Below are positions 33,986 to 43,827 of a stretch of DNA of 64,000 bases, piece after piece. Both the position numbers and the translations under genes were made by a program. The stretch is from positions 124,001-188,000 of the forward strand of contig NZ_PGCK01000007.1 in the NCBI RefSeq assembly GCF_021023085.1, given 5' to 3'. Position 1 is the first letter of the stretch; each line of letters begins with the position of its first letter. The notes under the pieces are model-generated. The model saw nothing but the letters and a program-made list of their open reading frames with translations. It did no database searches and had not been told where the DNA came from. Source of the stretch: Methanooceanicella nereidis. Its GTDB lineage: Archaea > Halobacteriota > Methanocellia > Methanocellales > Methanocellaceae.

Positions 33986-34213
33986 GAGCACGAAGTGCTC
34001 GAAGGTCCACTATTTTTCACCACGAAGCGCACGAAGGCGAATAAGGTTCACAAAATTTTTTTAAGTATATGCTATTCTTATAAAAAAGTCCTTTGTGTAC
34101 CCTTGTGTTCCTTTGTGCGCTTTGTGGTGAGAGTTAGTGTTCCTTATTCTCCTTTGTGCGCTTTGTGGTGAGAGTTAGTGTACCCTTGTGTTCCTTTGTG
34201 CGCTATGTGGTGA
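33986..34213. repeat. Intergenic repeat cluster 3
   Basis: One degenerate and one good direct unit (GAGCACGAAGTGCTC at 33986-34000, itself a perfect hairpin; ACCACGAAGCGCACGAAGG from 34019). The AT-rich core around 34050-34090 is TTTTTTTAAGTATATG followed by a diverged right half. Three inverted units (TTCCTTTGTGCGCTTTGTGGTG-like) end near 34131, 34170 and 34213. It fills the 343-bp spacer between two convergent genes, where it may also serve as a bidirectional terminator. Same family and orientation as cluster 1. Confidence 0.88.
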
Positions 34214-34302
34214 ATATAAGAGTTTTTACATATGTAATACTAGATCCAATACAAATCCTATTATCAAGGATATCTGATCATCACATATCCCGGTTTGATA
34301 TA

Positions 34303-35148
34303 TCATGCCAGCGAATGTTTCGAGTATGTGCTTTCCTGCCCGGATACCTGTTCGATGACTCCCGGCTCAGGTGGGCGGATATCATATTTTTCAAACTCTT
34401 TCCATACGCGTGACGTAACGTCCGACATGTAATCAAACTCTTTCCTGAGGTCATGCACGTATGCCTTAGCCCTTATACGCTTATAGAACGGGAAATCCTG
34501 TAAAAGAATGACATACGGATGGTCTTTATTGATAAAGAAATATTTTGACGTGATCACGGCTTCTTCGAAGATCTTCATAGCAAGCTGATAATCGGAGCGG
34601 GAATCGACGAATATGTCTATGATGACGAGCATCTCTATGTCCCCGGCGTTCGCGCTGGCGATTGCGTCCTGGAATATCAAGTAGTTCGGCAGCGTGACTT
34701 TATCCCCGAAGGGTGTGATCATCTTCGTAGCTCTCAAGCCGATGTCTGTGACCTCGCCGTAATAGTCCTTATATCTGATTTTATCTCCGATGTTGAATGG
34801 TTTTTCTATAGTGATGACAATGCCGCCGATTATACTGGCAAAGACGTCCTTAAGCCCAAAACCAAGAGCCGCACCCAGCAATCCTGAGAATGCAAGTATT
34901 TCGCTCGATGAAAGTTCAAATGTCATACCGAAAATTATCATTAACGAAACGGTCCATACGACGAACTTTAACAGCGGTATGATCATCTTGATAGTGATCC
35001 TGTAGTATCCGAGCTTTTCTGAGAAACGGGAGAATGTAAAGGTAATAAGCCTGGTTATCAAGTAAGCTAGGATAATTACGACTATGGCAAAAATTATCTT
35101 ATCATAAGAGATCTGGGATAAGAGCTTTTGAAGCAGGTCTTCTTCCAT
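34303..35148 (-). CDS. mscS: MscS-family mechanosensitive channel
   Basis: 281 residues. Three N-terminal helices (~17-38, 55-77, 83-110) are followed by the pore-lining TM3/beta-domain signature LGAALGFGLKDVFASIIGGI, then the Sm-like beta domain (FNIGDKIRYKDYYGEV, RATKMITPFGDKVTLPN) and an alpha/beta C-terminal domain. Such channels open under membrane tension and release osmolytes. The ATG directly follows the stop of the ATPase gene upstream (35149), so the channel is translationally coupled to it. Convergent with the CNNM gene across repeat cluster 3. Confidence 0.93.
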   Translation of the reverse strand: MEEDLLQKLLSQISYDKIIFAIVVIILAYLITRLITFTFSRFSEKLGYYRITIKMIIPLLKFVVWTVSLMIIFGMTFELSSSEILAFSGLLGAALGFGLKDVFASIIGGIVITIEKPFNIGDKIRYKDYYGEVTDIGLRATKMITPFGDKVTLPNYLIFQDAIASANAGDIEMLVIIDIFVDSRSDYQLAMKIFEEAVITSKYFFINKDHPYVILLQDFPFYKRIRAKAYVHDLRKEFDYMSDVTSRVWKEFEKYDIRPPEPGVIEQVSGQESTYSKHSLA

Positions 35149-36192
35149 TTAGATCACCTGCCTGCTTTTTCTGAGATAAGCTACGATACTGTAAAGTGCT
35201 TCCGACGTTATGGAATATGTATCTTTATCCTGCGTAATAAGCCCCTGTGTCATCAGCCTGTACAGGATCTTATCTATGTCCTCTCTGCTCCCTGCTATAC
35301 CTTTCAGGTCTTCTCTGCTTACAGTCTTCATTGATAATATTATGCTTAATATGAACGACTCAGAATAATCTATGTCAATATTGAATATCGGCTCTTCGAT
35401 CTTACTTGACTTAATTGTCGTCGCTTCCAGGCTCCTGTTCCATATGACCACGGCTGTGCCCGGATTCCCGAAAGAGACGTTGTATGTTTTTTTGAATACG
35501 ACATCTTCAGGTGCGACGATTTCTTTTTTACGGTATAAGCCCTCAAAATTTTTATAGTTGATCTCAGGTATGGGCATATCTATAGTAAAAGGCCCGATCT
35601 TAACATTTTTCATATAAAAATGAATGAGGGGTTTATTTCGAGCTTCCACATCTTCTATGAACTTGACCTCGTCAGGCTGGTATCTGGACATGATCAGCTG
35701 TTTTATCATATCCTGCGAGAACTTTGGCACTTTTATTACCACGGGGAAGTAATGGTCCAGCTGGTATATCTCGTTAAGATAGTTCCATGAAAAAATGTTC
35801 CACGTAGTTATGAATATTTTATCGGGATCAACAACACGGTCTAAAAAATATTCCAGTACGTCGAATCCGCCGATCTTTCTCATATAAAGGTACTGGCAAT
35901 CATCGATCAATACTATCGGCTCAGAATTGTCAAGTGCTGACAGCTCTTCTTTATTTTTAACGATCTTCGTTAACGATATTTTTGTTATTTTTTTAATAGA
36001 AAGCCTTTCTATTTCGTTTATAAGAGTCGTCTTACCTGCATATGGCTCGGATATTATTGCTATGTTCGTCTTTCTTCCGGTCTCGAGCGTATTTAAGGCT
36101 TTCCATATTTTATCTATCTCATCGCTAAAACCGATGATCTGCTGTTCCATTTTTATCTCTGGTTCTTTTTTATCCGCAGGCATATCAGACAA
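35149..36192 (-). CDS. P-loop ATPase with C-terminal winged-helix-like region, coupled to MscS
   Basis: 347 residues. IAIISEPYAGKTTLINEIE is a Walker A (~47-65), PIVLIDDCQYLYMR a Walker B, and ITTWNIFSWNYLNEI resembles a sensor-1 region; the layout is that of AAA/STAND-type ATPases. The last ~75 residues (SMKTVSREDLKGIAGSREDI, LMTQGLITQDKDTYSI) look like a winged helix. No membrane segment. The gene ends exactly where mscS begins and is its probable regulator or clamp. I know no described MscS-ATPase pair of this kind. The start ATG at 36192 is followed by a second Met at codon 4. Confidence 0.8.
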   Translation of the reverse strand: MSDMPADKKEPEIKMEQQIIGFSDEIDKIWKALNTLETGRKTNIAIISEPYAGKTTLINEIERLSIKKITKISLTKIVKNKEELSALDNSEPIVLIDDCQYLYMRKIGGFDVLEYFLDRVVDPDKIFITTWNIFSWNYLNEIYQLDHYFPVVIKVPKFSQDMIKQLIMSRYQPDEVKFIEDVEARNKPLIHFYMKNVKIGPFTIDMPIPEINYKNFEGLYRKKEIVAPEDVVFKKTYNVSFGNPGTAVVIWNRSLEATTIKSSKIEEPIFNIDIDYSESFILSIILSMKTVSREDLKGIAGSREDIDKILYRLMTQGLITQDKDTYSITSEALYSIVAYLRKSRQVI

Positions 36193-36272
36193 CTTCTAAA
36201 TTCTGTCGAAACGTTCGAGATCGTATTGATGATATTGTACATAATATTGAAATCATGGCTTAAATAATTATT

Positions 36273-36671
36273 TTAAACATTATTTAGACTTCGTAACCTG
36301 CATAATCCTTCGCATAGTTCTGGCTTTAATAATTTACCGGGACCATATTTTTGCAGAATAGAACCTATTAGCTCTTCACTGTTCAGATCTTTATCGGGAT
36401 CATATCTTATGGATATCTTATCATCAGCCGTTACCGGGGTTTTATTAATGTCTCTGCGATAGATCGCTTTAATTCCGGTTATCCTATGACCGTTTAAATT
36501 AAGTGGAGTGCCATCATCATCTTTAGAACCGATAGGCTCGCACAAATAATATTCTTCTATCCTGCCTTTTTGTCTTGTCTTATATGTTGAGATAGCAATA
36601 TCTCCGTATCTTGCTTCAAGCATGATGATACCAGCGTAATATGATCTTTGAACGTAAATTGAACTATCCAT
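36273..36671 (-). CDS. Hypothetical protein
   Basis: 132 residues, acidic and basic residues mixed, predicted alpha/beta, no membrane segment. One Cys in YLCEPIG and two near the C-terminus (LCEGLCRLR). A central stretch GHRITGIKAIYRRDI and KISIRYDPDKDLNSEEL is well formed but matches no family I know. The ATG is preceded by AGGTTAAC. It is 80 bp upstream of the MscS-associated ATPase on the same strand and could be in its transcript. No function claimed. Confidence 0.6.
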   Translation of the reverse strand: MDSSIYVQRSYYAGIIMLEARYGDIAISTYKTRQKGRIEEYYLCEPIGSKDDDGTPLNLNGHRITGIKAIYRRDINKTPVTADDKISIRYDPDKDLNSEELIGSILQKYGPGKLLKPELCEGLCRLRSLNNV

Positions 36672-36817
36672 TTTTGTATGTTAACCTAAATATTTTATTC
36701 AGGAAAGATCAATTAGATTTATAGTTAAAATCATTACTATCTATTTTACCCATCACTATATAGTATACTGTAAAAATGTTATTCTATTCTTCTTTTTATT
36801 AGTTTTATGGTGATCAA

Positions 36818-37006
36818 ATGTTAGCGATCCAATCCCCGATAATAAAAAATGATCCCTGTTTATTACGTGTAAGTAACGTGACATCGGCGTTAAGCTTCTA
36901 TCGCTCTGCCTGTAAGAGGGTTATCGATGAAAAATATTTGCTGGAAAATGAGATGTCATTGTCGGAATGCAATAATAAAGGGCTTACATGCGTTCTTGAA
37001 TACTAA
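36818..37006 (+). CDS. Small hypothetical protein
   Basis: 62 residues. Supported mainly by a good ribosome binding site, GGTGATC (36809-36815), directly before the ATG. The sequence has three Cys and no membrane helix or known motif. Low-complexity features are absent. It may be a real small gene or a decayed fragment; the next 150 bp to the HD-domain gene hold nothing convincing. Confidence 0.4.
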   Translation: MLAIQSPIIKNDPCLLRVSNVTSALSFYRSACKRVIDEKYLLENEMSLSECNNKGLTCVLEY

Positions 37007-37159
37007 GATATGCCCTCAGGAAAGATACTGTTTACAGAGTATATAGATCTGAACGATGATATTAACATGATGCCGTTAATATAGGAAGTCTAATTTTTAA
37101 TCACTGTAAAAAACTAAAAACCTATATTTTATATCAGGCATATCTTAAATGGATATCTG

Positions 37160-37750
37160 ATGGATGAACGTTTAAAAAAGCAGATCGATTTCATCGTAGA
37201 GATAGATAAGCTCAAAAACGTATTCCGGCAATCCTATCTAATAAACGACTCCAGGAAAGAGAACTCAGTAGAGCATTCCTGGCACCTTGCATTGATGGTC
37301 GTAATATTGTCCGAATACGCTGATATGAAAAATATTGATATTTTAAGGGCAGTAAAAATGAGCCTTATACATGATATCGTCGAGATAGATGCCGGCGACT
37401 CTTTTGCCTATGGCGAAACCTCCTGGAAAGAAAAAATCGAAAGAGAACGATCCGCTGCTAAAAGGCTTTTTAATATCCTGCCCTCGGATCAGGCAATAGA
37501 ATTAAAAATACTCTGGGAAGAATTTGAAAATATGTCTACGCCGGAGGCAAAGTTCGCAGCTTCTCTGGACCGGCTACAACCGTTGCTCCAGAATTATTTT
37601 ACTCAAGGAAAGACCTGGCGGGAGCATGGCGTTACCAGGGATAAAGTGATAAAAAGAAATGTACCGCTAAAGGATTTTTCAGCGGAGTTATGGGAACTTG
37701 CGGTTTTTCTTATAGATGATTCAGTTAAAAAAGGATATCTGAATAAATAA
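37160..37750 (+). CDS. HD-domain phosphohydrolase (YfbR-like 5'-nucleotidase)
   Basis: A 196-residue HD protein. ENSVEHSWHLALM supplies the first metal His and LIHDIVEIDAGDSF the HD pair plus downstream Asp, both in the first 80 residues, and the later Asp is in FAASLDRLQPLLQN. This is the pattern of the YfbR/YGK1 family, which removes phosphate from deoxyribonucleoside 5'-monophosphates and salvages nucleosides. Length matches. ATG start without a clear ribosome binding site. It is convergent with the Clp1-like gene (23 bp between stops). Confidence 0.88.
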   Translation: MDERLKKQIDFIVEIDKLKNVFRQSYLINDSRKENSVEHSWHLALMVVILSEYADMKNIDILRAVKMSLIHDIVEIDAGDSFAYGETSWKEKIERERSAAKRLFNILPSDQAIELKILWEEFENMSTPEAKFAASLDRLQPLLQNYFTQGKTWREHGVTRDKVIKRNVPLKDFSAELWELAVFLIDDSVKKGYLNK

Positions 37751-37773
37751 AATTAAATTATGCTTCTATAGTC

Positions 37774-38763
37774 TCAATATCGCTCTGGCTTTAAAGTACC
37801 TTTATCCTTGAAATTATTCAAGTTCAATTTATGGGTGCCAAACTGGGCTATTACGAACTTATCCGTGCTTGAGTAAATAGAAATTTTCTTATTTATAATA
37901 TCGATATCCTTTATTAATCCAAGGCCCAGGAATTCTCCCGAAGTGCCTATTAATCCAATGATCAATCCTGCGAAATCATCCGGATGATAAATGTTCAACG
38001 ATCTTACTTCTAAACTTTTCTTAAGTGCTGCAATATTCTCGATCTTTTCTTCCGCAATGACCAGCGCATCGGTATCATTTTTCTCCGCGTGGATGATCTT
38101 ATCTTTGTTCACCGTAATATATGATCTGTCCACTATAGTGCCATTATTTAATATCGTTCGCTGGAATGATATATCCTTAAAATAATGCTCCGATAAAGAA
38201 TATCCTTTAAAATGTTCCCTAAACGCTCTTTGCCTCAAGTAAGCCCTTTCAGATCTGGTTTTTTGCCTTGTCTCATTCGAGACCGGATAGCGCAATACCT
38301 TTATTCCAATTCTTTTATAACTATCCAGGTATTTAAGCTCATTATCATATTCCAGTGCGATCAAAAGATCGGGCATCACGGCATTTATCTTCTCGGTCTT
38401 CAGTGCTATGCCATAACTTCCTGTCGCCAGCCCGGTAGTGTTTATCATAACCGGTAAATCTCTTACCTTTCTCATCATCTTTGCAACTCCGGTCACCATT
38501 TGTAATAAATGTCCGGATGGAGACGTAGAACCACAAAAATAGCCGTCTATCATGGAATACTTATCGTTATCTCTTTCCCCCAGCGATACCACCGAAGGCG
38601 GACCGATGTCACTCTGCCCTATATCGGAGTCTATGACCGATATGCTTACTGATTCTGAAACTTTTTTTATGAGCGTGGATTTTCCCGTATCGTTTTTACC
38701 TATTACAATACATGTTTTATGTGTTTTAATGGTTTTTACCAGATCATTTATATCATACGGCAT
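37774..38763 (-). CDS. Clp1/Nol9-family polynucleotide 5'-hydroxyl kinase
   Basis: 329 residues. IGKNDTGKSTLIKKV is the Walker A (~21-35), and VIDSDIGQSDIGPPSVVSLG is the highly characteristic DxDxGQxxxxPP segment of Clp1/Nol9/Grc3 kinases. TTGLATGSYGIALK is another family landmark. Archaeal members phosphorylate the 5'-OH of RNA and DNA, probably in tRNA or rRNA processing. The C-terminal ~100 residues form the usual beta-rich domain. ATG start, 35 bp downstream of the debranching-enzyme stop on the same strand. Confidence 0.9.
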   Translation of the reverse strand: MPYDINDLVKTIKTHKTCIVIGKNDTGKSTLIKKVSESVSISVIDSDIGQSDIGPPSVVSLGERDNDKYSMIDGYFCGSTSPSGHLLQMVTGVAKMMRKVRDLPVMINTTGLATGSYGIALKTEKINAVMPDLLIALEYDNELKYLDSYKRIGIKVLRYPVSNETRQKTRSERAYLRQRAFREHFKGYSLSEHYFKDISFQRTILNNGTIVDRSYITVNKDKIIHAEKNDTDALVIAEEKIENIAALKKSLEVRSLNIYHPDDFAGLIIGLIGTSGEFLGLGLIKDIDIINKKISIYSSTDKFVIAQFGTHKLNLNNFKDKGTLKPERY

Positions 38764-38798
38764 ATCCTATCACGAGAGTCGGGCACCATTCTTACCTG

Positions 38799-40928
38799 CT
38801 AATAATATACATGTATGTCAAGTTCTCCTTTCTTACCAATGACATTGACAAAAGTGCTATCATTCACTTTTTTAAATTCGAGATCGGTCATGGCTTTACC
38901 GACCTTCAAGTTATTTATCTTTACATGATCGAGCCATACCGGTAATTCAGGCTTTATCATCGAAAGGCTATTATTCAAGGCATCCGGTACGAGCCCTAAA
39001 GAAGATATCAGCATATATGGTATCGATCCCGAAGACCATGCTTGCGGGCTGCACGCTACCGGATATTTTGTCGGTATACTGTATTTTTCTCTCTCATACC
39101 CGCCAAATAGCTCGGGAAGCCTGTATCTAGGCTGAAAACTTGCGGCCTCAAAAAGGCCGTTGAATAGAGTAAGTGCCTCATTTTTAAAACCATACTTACT
39201 AAGGCCCATTGCGATTATTGAATTATCATGAGGCCAGATCGTTCCATTATGATACCCCAGAGGATTATATCGTTTTTCATGGCTGGACATCGTCCTTATG
39301 CCCCAACCTGAAAACATATCTTCCTGAAAGATCCTGTTTACTATCCTTTCTGCTTTTCTGCCCTCTACGATGCCACACCATAAACATTGTGCCGGATTTG
39401 ATGCTGTCACTTCGCAAATGCCTTCCTTATCTATGGCAAGGGCATAATAATCGTTCTCTTTTACCCAAAAACTGCGATTAAAATCCTTTTTTAGTTTTTC
39501 AGCATCTTTCTCGAGCCTTATCGCATCATGCTTTCTGCCGATCTGTTTAAATAGTTTTGATATGCGCTTTTTTGCAAGATACATATATCCTTGAAGTTCA
39601 ACCGTGGCTATAGGCGCTTTTGCGATCGTCCCGTCCTTTCTGCTAATTGAATCAAAAGAGTCTTTCCAGCTTTGATTGTAAAGCCCTTTTTCCGATCTAC
39701 AATAATATGAGGCGAATCCCAGGTCCTTCATGTCAGAGTACTTATCCATCCATGTTATGGCTGATTCGATCGTTTCGATCAGCTCATATAATATCCCTGT
39801 ATCTCCTGTCCAATTGATATATTCCGATAATAGTATCAAATATAGCGGTGTGGAATCCGCGCTGCCATAATAGGGAGTATTCGGTATCCTGTTAAGTCTT
39901 GATTTTTCTCCTCTCCGCAATTCATGTAAGATCTTACCGGGTTCTTCGTCTCTCCAGTCGTCGAGACATTTTCCTCTATATAGAGCAAGCAATCTTAGTG
40001 TGCTTTTTGCTATATTAAATTCGTATGGCATGGATTGTATGGCCGATATGATACTATCTCGTCCAAAAAGCGTATCATACCAGGGGATGCCCCCCGAATA
40101 AAAGACCTGCCCTTCAATACTCATATTCAGCAACCTGAGGTCTGCCATGCACCTTTTAAAAACACTATTGAATATCTGGTTATCTGTCTGGAAATCCTTA
40201 CATAAGGATCTCATATTATGATAAGATTCTCGTATATTATCGATCCTTTTTTTTACTAAGTCATCGTTGATGATGTTTTCATCATTACCGCTCCCATCAT
40301 TCACATTAATTATAAAGGATATTTCATCTTCTTTACCGGGAGGGATAAAAAGCCTGTACTCCGGTGAACATTCTATGACGGAGTCAGGCTCTTTTAAGAA
40401 TGATATTATTGTTTTCCGTATTATACCGTCCTTTCCGGAATATGCTAATCTGAGTTCTCCGTTTTTGCACTCATATGGCAACATATGACCATCCGGGCCT
40501 TTTTCAATACCCCTTACAGTAAAAATATCCTTAAAATCGGATTCAAAATGAAGCTGAACGCTTAAAGTTACTTCGAATTCATTATAGTTTTTTATCGTTA
40601 TCTTTTCGTTCAAGAATCCCGGTATATTTCTTTCCCGACGTATAGTGATGGTGTTTTCCGGGATCTCTGCATCATTATTATCGATCAGATAGTGGTTTGT
40701 GGCCATTATTGTAGAAGCATAGTCTTTTTCATCACTGGATAGTATATTAGTTAGCTGTTGATCGTTCACTTTTAAAGTAAAACCGCTTAAAAAACGGCAA
40801 TCATGATAATAAAGGCCATACCCCTGGTCTTTATCTACCGGGATGTCACCATTCGGTAAAGTTATTAAAGTCAGGTCGTTCTCACGTATTACAAGAGAAT
40901 TTGAAATATCATAAGATCGATTTCCCAT
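38799..40928 (-). CDS. Glycogen debranching-type enzyme (amylo-alpha-1,6-glucosidase family)
   Basis: 709 residues. The N-terminal domain (~1-220: LVIRENDLTLITLPNGD, GLYYHDCRFLSGFTL) is the beta-sandwich found in bacterial and archaeal glycogen debranching enzymes. The rest is an (alpha/alpha)6 barrel: GGIPWYDTLFGRDSIISA, GEILHELRRGE-like KILHELRRGEKSR, YYGSADSTPLYLILLSEY, NGTIWPHDNSIIAMGL and ELFGGYER. It should act on alpha-1,6 linkages of stored glucan in the cytoplasm. Catalytic acids were not assigned. ATG start; no glycogen synthase gene nearby. Confidence 0.9.
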   Translation of the reverse strand: MGNRSYDISNSLVIRENDLTLITLPNGDIPVDKDQGYGLYYHDCRFLSGFTLKVNDQQLTNILSSDEKDYASTIMATNHYLIDNNDAEIPENTITIRRERNIPGFLNEKITIKNYNEFEVTLSVQLHFESDFKDIFTVRGIEKGPDGHMLPYECKNGELRLAYSGKDGIIRKTIISFLKEPDSVIECSPEYRLFIPPGKEDEISFIINVNDGSGNDENIINDDLVKKRIDNIRESYHNMRSLCKDFQTDNQIFNSVFKRCMADLRLLNMSIEGQVFYSGGIPWYDTLFGRDSIISAIQSMPYEFNIAKSTLRLLALYRGKCLDDWRDEEPGKILHELRRGEKSRLNRIPNTPYYGSADSTPLYLILLSEYINWTGDTGILYELIETIESAITWMDKYSDMKDLGFASYYCRSEKGLYNQSWKDSFDSISRKDGTIAKAPIATVELQGYMYLAKKRISKLFKQIGRKHDAIRLEKDAEKLKKDFNRSFWVKENDYYALAIDKEGICEVTASNPAQCLWCGIVEGRKAERIVNRIFQEDMFSGWGIRTMSSHEKRYNPLGYHNGTIWPHDNSIIAMGLSKYGFKNEALTLFNGLFEAASFQPRYRLPELFGGYEREKYSIPTKYPVACSPQAWSSGSIPYMLISSLGLVPDALNNSLSMIKPELPVWLDHVKINNLKVGKAMTDLEFKKVNDSTFVNVIGKKGELDIHVYY

Positions 40929-41022
40929 TATCTATCATTCTTTGTTTATACGGATATTATTCTCGGGAAATTTTTTTGCGGTAATAGGCAGATTTTTCCA
41001 GGTCAGGTTTAATCATATCATT

Positions 41023-43719
41023 TTATTTTTTTTCTTTTCCCAGAAAATTGCGTATCGCCTTATCTATCTCTACCACGAATATTACCGTGAGCGTGACCGG
41101 TATGATCATTGCCCAATCATTCATGTCCGGTGGTACCGTATTAAAAATGAACTGTAGCGGCTCCCAGTATAATACGGATATCTGAGCTATTATCGACGCG
41201 ATAACACTGAAGAAAAGGAACTTATTGTTCAACGGGTTCATCAGGAACGCCGATGTAGTCTCAGATCTCATGTTGAAGACGTTGAAAAGCTGGAATAATA
41301 CAAGGGTCGTAAATGCCATTGTCCTGGCCTTATCGATACTGGCACCTGTATTAAGTTGCCATAAAAATACACCTAAAGTCCCTATGGCAAGCACTATCCC
41401 AATAACTAGCAGCCTTTCTATCATCAGTTTTGATATCACAGGTTCATTTTTTTTTCGGGGCGGCTCGATCTCGATACCTTTTTCAGCCGGCTCAAAAGCC
41501 ATGGCTACATCCTGAAGTCCGTTAGTGACCAGGTTTGTCCATATTATCTGGCTCGGGAGGAGCGGTAAAGGAAGTCTCAGTACCAGGCTCAATAATATTA
41601 ATATCACCTGGCCCATTCCGCTGGATAACAGGAATAAAGTGACCTTCCTGATATTCGCAAAAACCACTCGCCCTTCTTTCACGGCCGCAAAAATACTGGC
41701 AAAATTGTCGTCGGATATTATCATTTCCGAAGTCTCTTTAGCCGCATCAGTGCCTGTCTTTCCCATCGCTACCCCGATGTGTGCCGCTTTTAACGCAGGG
41801 GTATCGTTGACTCCGTCGCCAGTGACCGCGACCACTTCCCCCCTTTTTATCAGTTGTTGTACTATCCTTAATTTATGCAGAGGGGAAACTCGAGAGAACA
41901 CGGATACTGTTTCAAGCCTATCGAATAATTCCTCGTCCTGCATTTTCTCAAGCTGGTCGCCTGTTATGGCGTCATATTTTTCCCCATCGATGATCTCCAG
42001 TTTTTTAGCGATCGTGATTGCCGTGACCTTGTGATCGCCAGTCACCATAATTACCCTTATGCCCGATCTTTTTGCCTGTTTTATCGCTTCATATACTTCT
42101 TCGCGCGGCGGGTCATACATTCCTTGAAGACCGAGGAATACAGCGCCTTCTTCGAGATCTTTAGGCTCTATGTCTTTAACTTCTCTCGGGAAGGTCTTAA
42201 AGGCCATAGCCAGTATCCTCAACCCCCGGTAACCAAGTTCGGAATTGATCTCCTGGATATCTTCTTCGTTAAAATCCTTATGAGCGCCATCCTGATCCAT
42301 CATTCTATTACACATTTTTAATATTCTGTCCGGGGCGCCTTTTATAAATGCTATGTTCTCATCTTTTTTTTCCTGTTTATGAAGGCTTGCCATGTAAAGC
42401 CTTTCAGATTCAAAAGGTATTTCGTCCAGTTTTGTATAGTCCAATAGTACTTTACCCTCTTCAAGACCGCCTTTCATTGCCGATGTTATAAGGCAGATCT
42501 CTGTCGGGTCTCCCCTATGCTTATAATTGCCTGTGCTCTCTTCAAGTTCCAGCATCGATTCATTTGCTAGTAAACCTGCCATAAGGCACATCATCAGCGC
42601 TTTGTTATCTTTGATGTCTTCTGTTTTACCGTCTTCAGGTACGATCTCACCTATTGGCACGTATCCAGTGCCTGTGACATCATAGAAACGGTCTCCTGAA
42701 AAAATTTTAGTGACTGTCATCTCGTTTTTTGTCATCGTCCCGGTTTTATCCGAAGCTATGACCGTGGTGCTTCCGAGTGTCTCTACAGCAGGAAGTTTTC
42801 TAATGATCGCATTCCTTTGCGCCATCTTTCCGACCCCGATGGCTAGAGTGATAGTGACTACTACCGGTAGCCCTTCAGGTATGGCTCCGACGGCCAGGGC
42901 GATACCGGTAAGTAACATGTCGTATAGGCTTTCACCTATCCATACACCCAATGCTATTGATATTATTGAAATGACAACGATCGCTAAGCCTATCTTTTTA
43001 CTCATATTGTCAAGCTGGATCTGAAGAGGCGTCGGAGCGGCTTTAATGATCCCTACTTCGTGGGAAATTTTACCCAGTTGTGTGTTCTGGCCTGTCGCGA
43101 TCACTATGCCTTTACCTCTGCCGGATAATACCAGGGTTCCCAAAAAAGCCTTATTTTTAGCTTCTCCCGGGCCTGTTTCTTTTTTGTCAACAGGTTCTGA
43201 AATTTTTTTTACTCCCAGGGATTCTCCGGTCAATGCAGCCTCATCTATCTCCAGCCGTATAGTCTCGAACAGCCGTATATCTGCCGGGACTTTTGTTCCC
43301 GAAGCCAGCAGCACGATATCCCCCGGGACCAGAGTCTCACTGTCCACCTCCTCAACGATCCCATTACGTATTACCTGTGCTTTGGGAGATGTCAATGTCT
43401 TTAAAGCCCTTATCGCGTTCTCGGCCTTATATTCCTGAATAAAGCCTATGATAGCGTTAAGGATCACAACGGCCAGTATTACGCCAGTATCCACCCAGTC
43501 CTTCAGTATGGTCGTGATAATTGCCGCTATGATAAGTATATAGATAAGAGGGTCCGTGAACTGATGAAGTACCATTCCCGGTATATTAAGGCCTTTCTCT
43601 TTTTCAAGCGCGTTAAACCCGTATTTTTCTAGCCGGGCTTTTACTTCTTCATTAGTGAGCCCTTTATCGCTTGATCTTAATGCCTCGAATAATTCCTCTT
43701 TAGTCTTGTTATAATACAT
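41023..43719 (-). CDS. Calcium-transporting-type P-type ATPase (P2)
   Basis: 898 residues with full P2-ATPase architecture. An N-terminal cation-ATPase domain (TKEELFEALRSSDKGLTNEE), actuator TGESLGVKK, membrane PEGLPVVVTI, phosphorylation motif SDKTGTMT, nucleotide-binding KGAPD, hinge MVTGDHKVTA and TGDGVNDTPALK, and a C-terminal four-helix cation-transport domain are all present. All catalytic motifs are intact. It most resembles SERCA/PMR1-like Ca2+ or Mn2+ pumps of archaea and bacteria; ion not provable from sequence. ATG start. Single gene. Confidence 0.94.
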   Translation of the reverse strand: MYYNKTKEELFEALRSSDKGLTNEEVKARLEKYGFNALEKEKGLNIPGMVLHQFTDPLIYILIIAAIITTILKDWVDTGVILAVVILNAIIGFIQEYKAENAIRALKTLTSPKAQVIRNGIVEEVDSETLVPGDIVLLASGTKVPADIRLFETIRLEIDEAALTGESLGVKKISEPVDKKETGPGEAKNKAFLGTLVLSGRGKGIVIATGQNTQLGKISHEVGIIKAAPTPLQIQLDNMSKKIGLAIVVISIISIALGVWIGESLYDMLLTGIALAVGAIPEGLPVVVTITLAIGVGKMAQRNAIIRKLPAVETLGSTTVIASDKTGTMTKNEMTVTKIFSGDRFYDVTGTGYVPIGEIVPEDGKTEDIKDNKALMMCLMAGLLANESMLELEESTGNYKHRGDPTEICLITSAMKGGLEEGKVLLDYTKLDEIPFESERLYMASLHKQEKKDENIAFIKGAPDRILKMCNRMMDQDGAHKDFNEEDIQEINSELGYRGLRILAMAFKTFPREVKDIEPKDLEEGAVFLGLQGMYDPPREEVYEAIKQAKRSGIRVIMVTGDHKVTAITIAKKLEIIDGEKYDAITGDQLEKMQDEELFDRLETVSVFSRVSPLHKLRIVQQLIKRGEVVAVTGDGVNDTPALKAAHIGVAMGKTGTDAAKETSEMIISDDNFASIFAAVKEGRVVFANIRKVTLFLLSSGMGQVILILLSLVLRLPLPLLPSQIIWTNLVTNGLQDVAMAFEPAEKGIEIEPPRKKNEPVISKLMIERLLVIGIVLAIGTLGVFLWQLNTGASIDKARTMAFTTLVLFQLFNVFNMRSETTSAFLMNPLNNKFLFFSVIASIIAQISVLYWEPLQFIFNTVPPDMNDWAMIIPVTLTVIFVVEIDKAIRNFLGKEKK

Positions 43720-43827
43720 TTATATCTTCAATATGATTGACTAGAAATATTAAATAATATGCTCATATTATTTAGCGATTTGAAAACTTTAGTATTAATA
43801 TTAAAACAGACCAGGAATATGTTGTCG

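Noticed and set aside
37012-37086. 24-codon frame after the small hypothetical gene at 36818
   Set aside because: Too short, different frame from the gene before it, no ribosome binding site and no motif.
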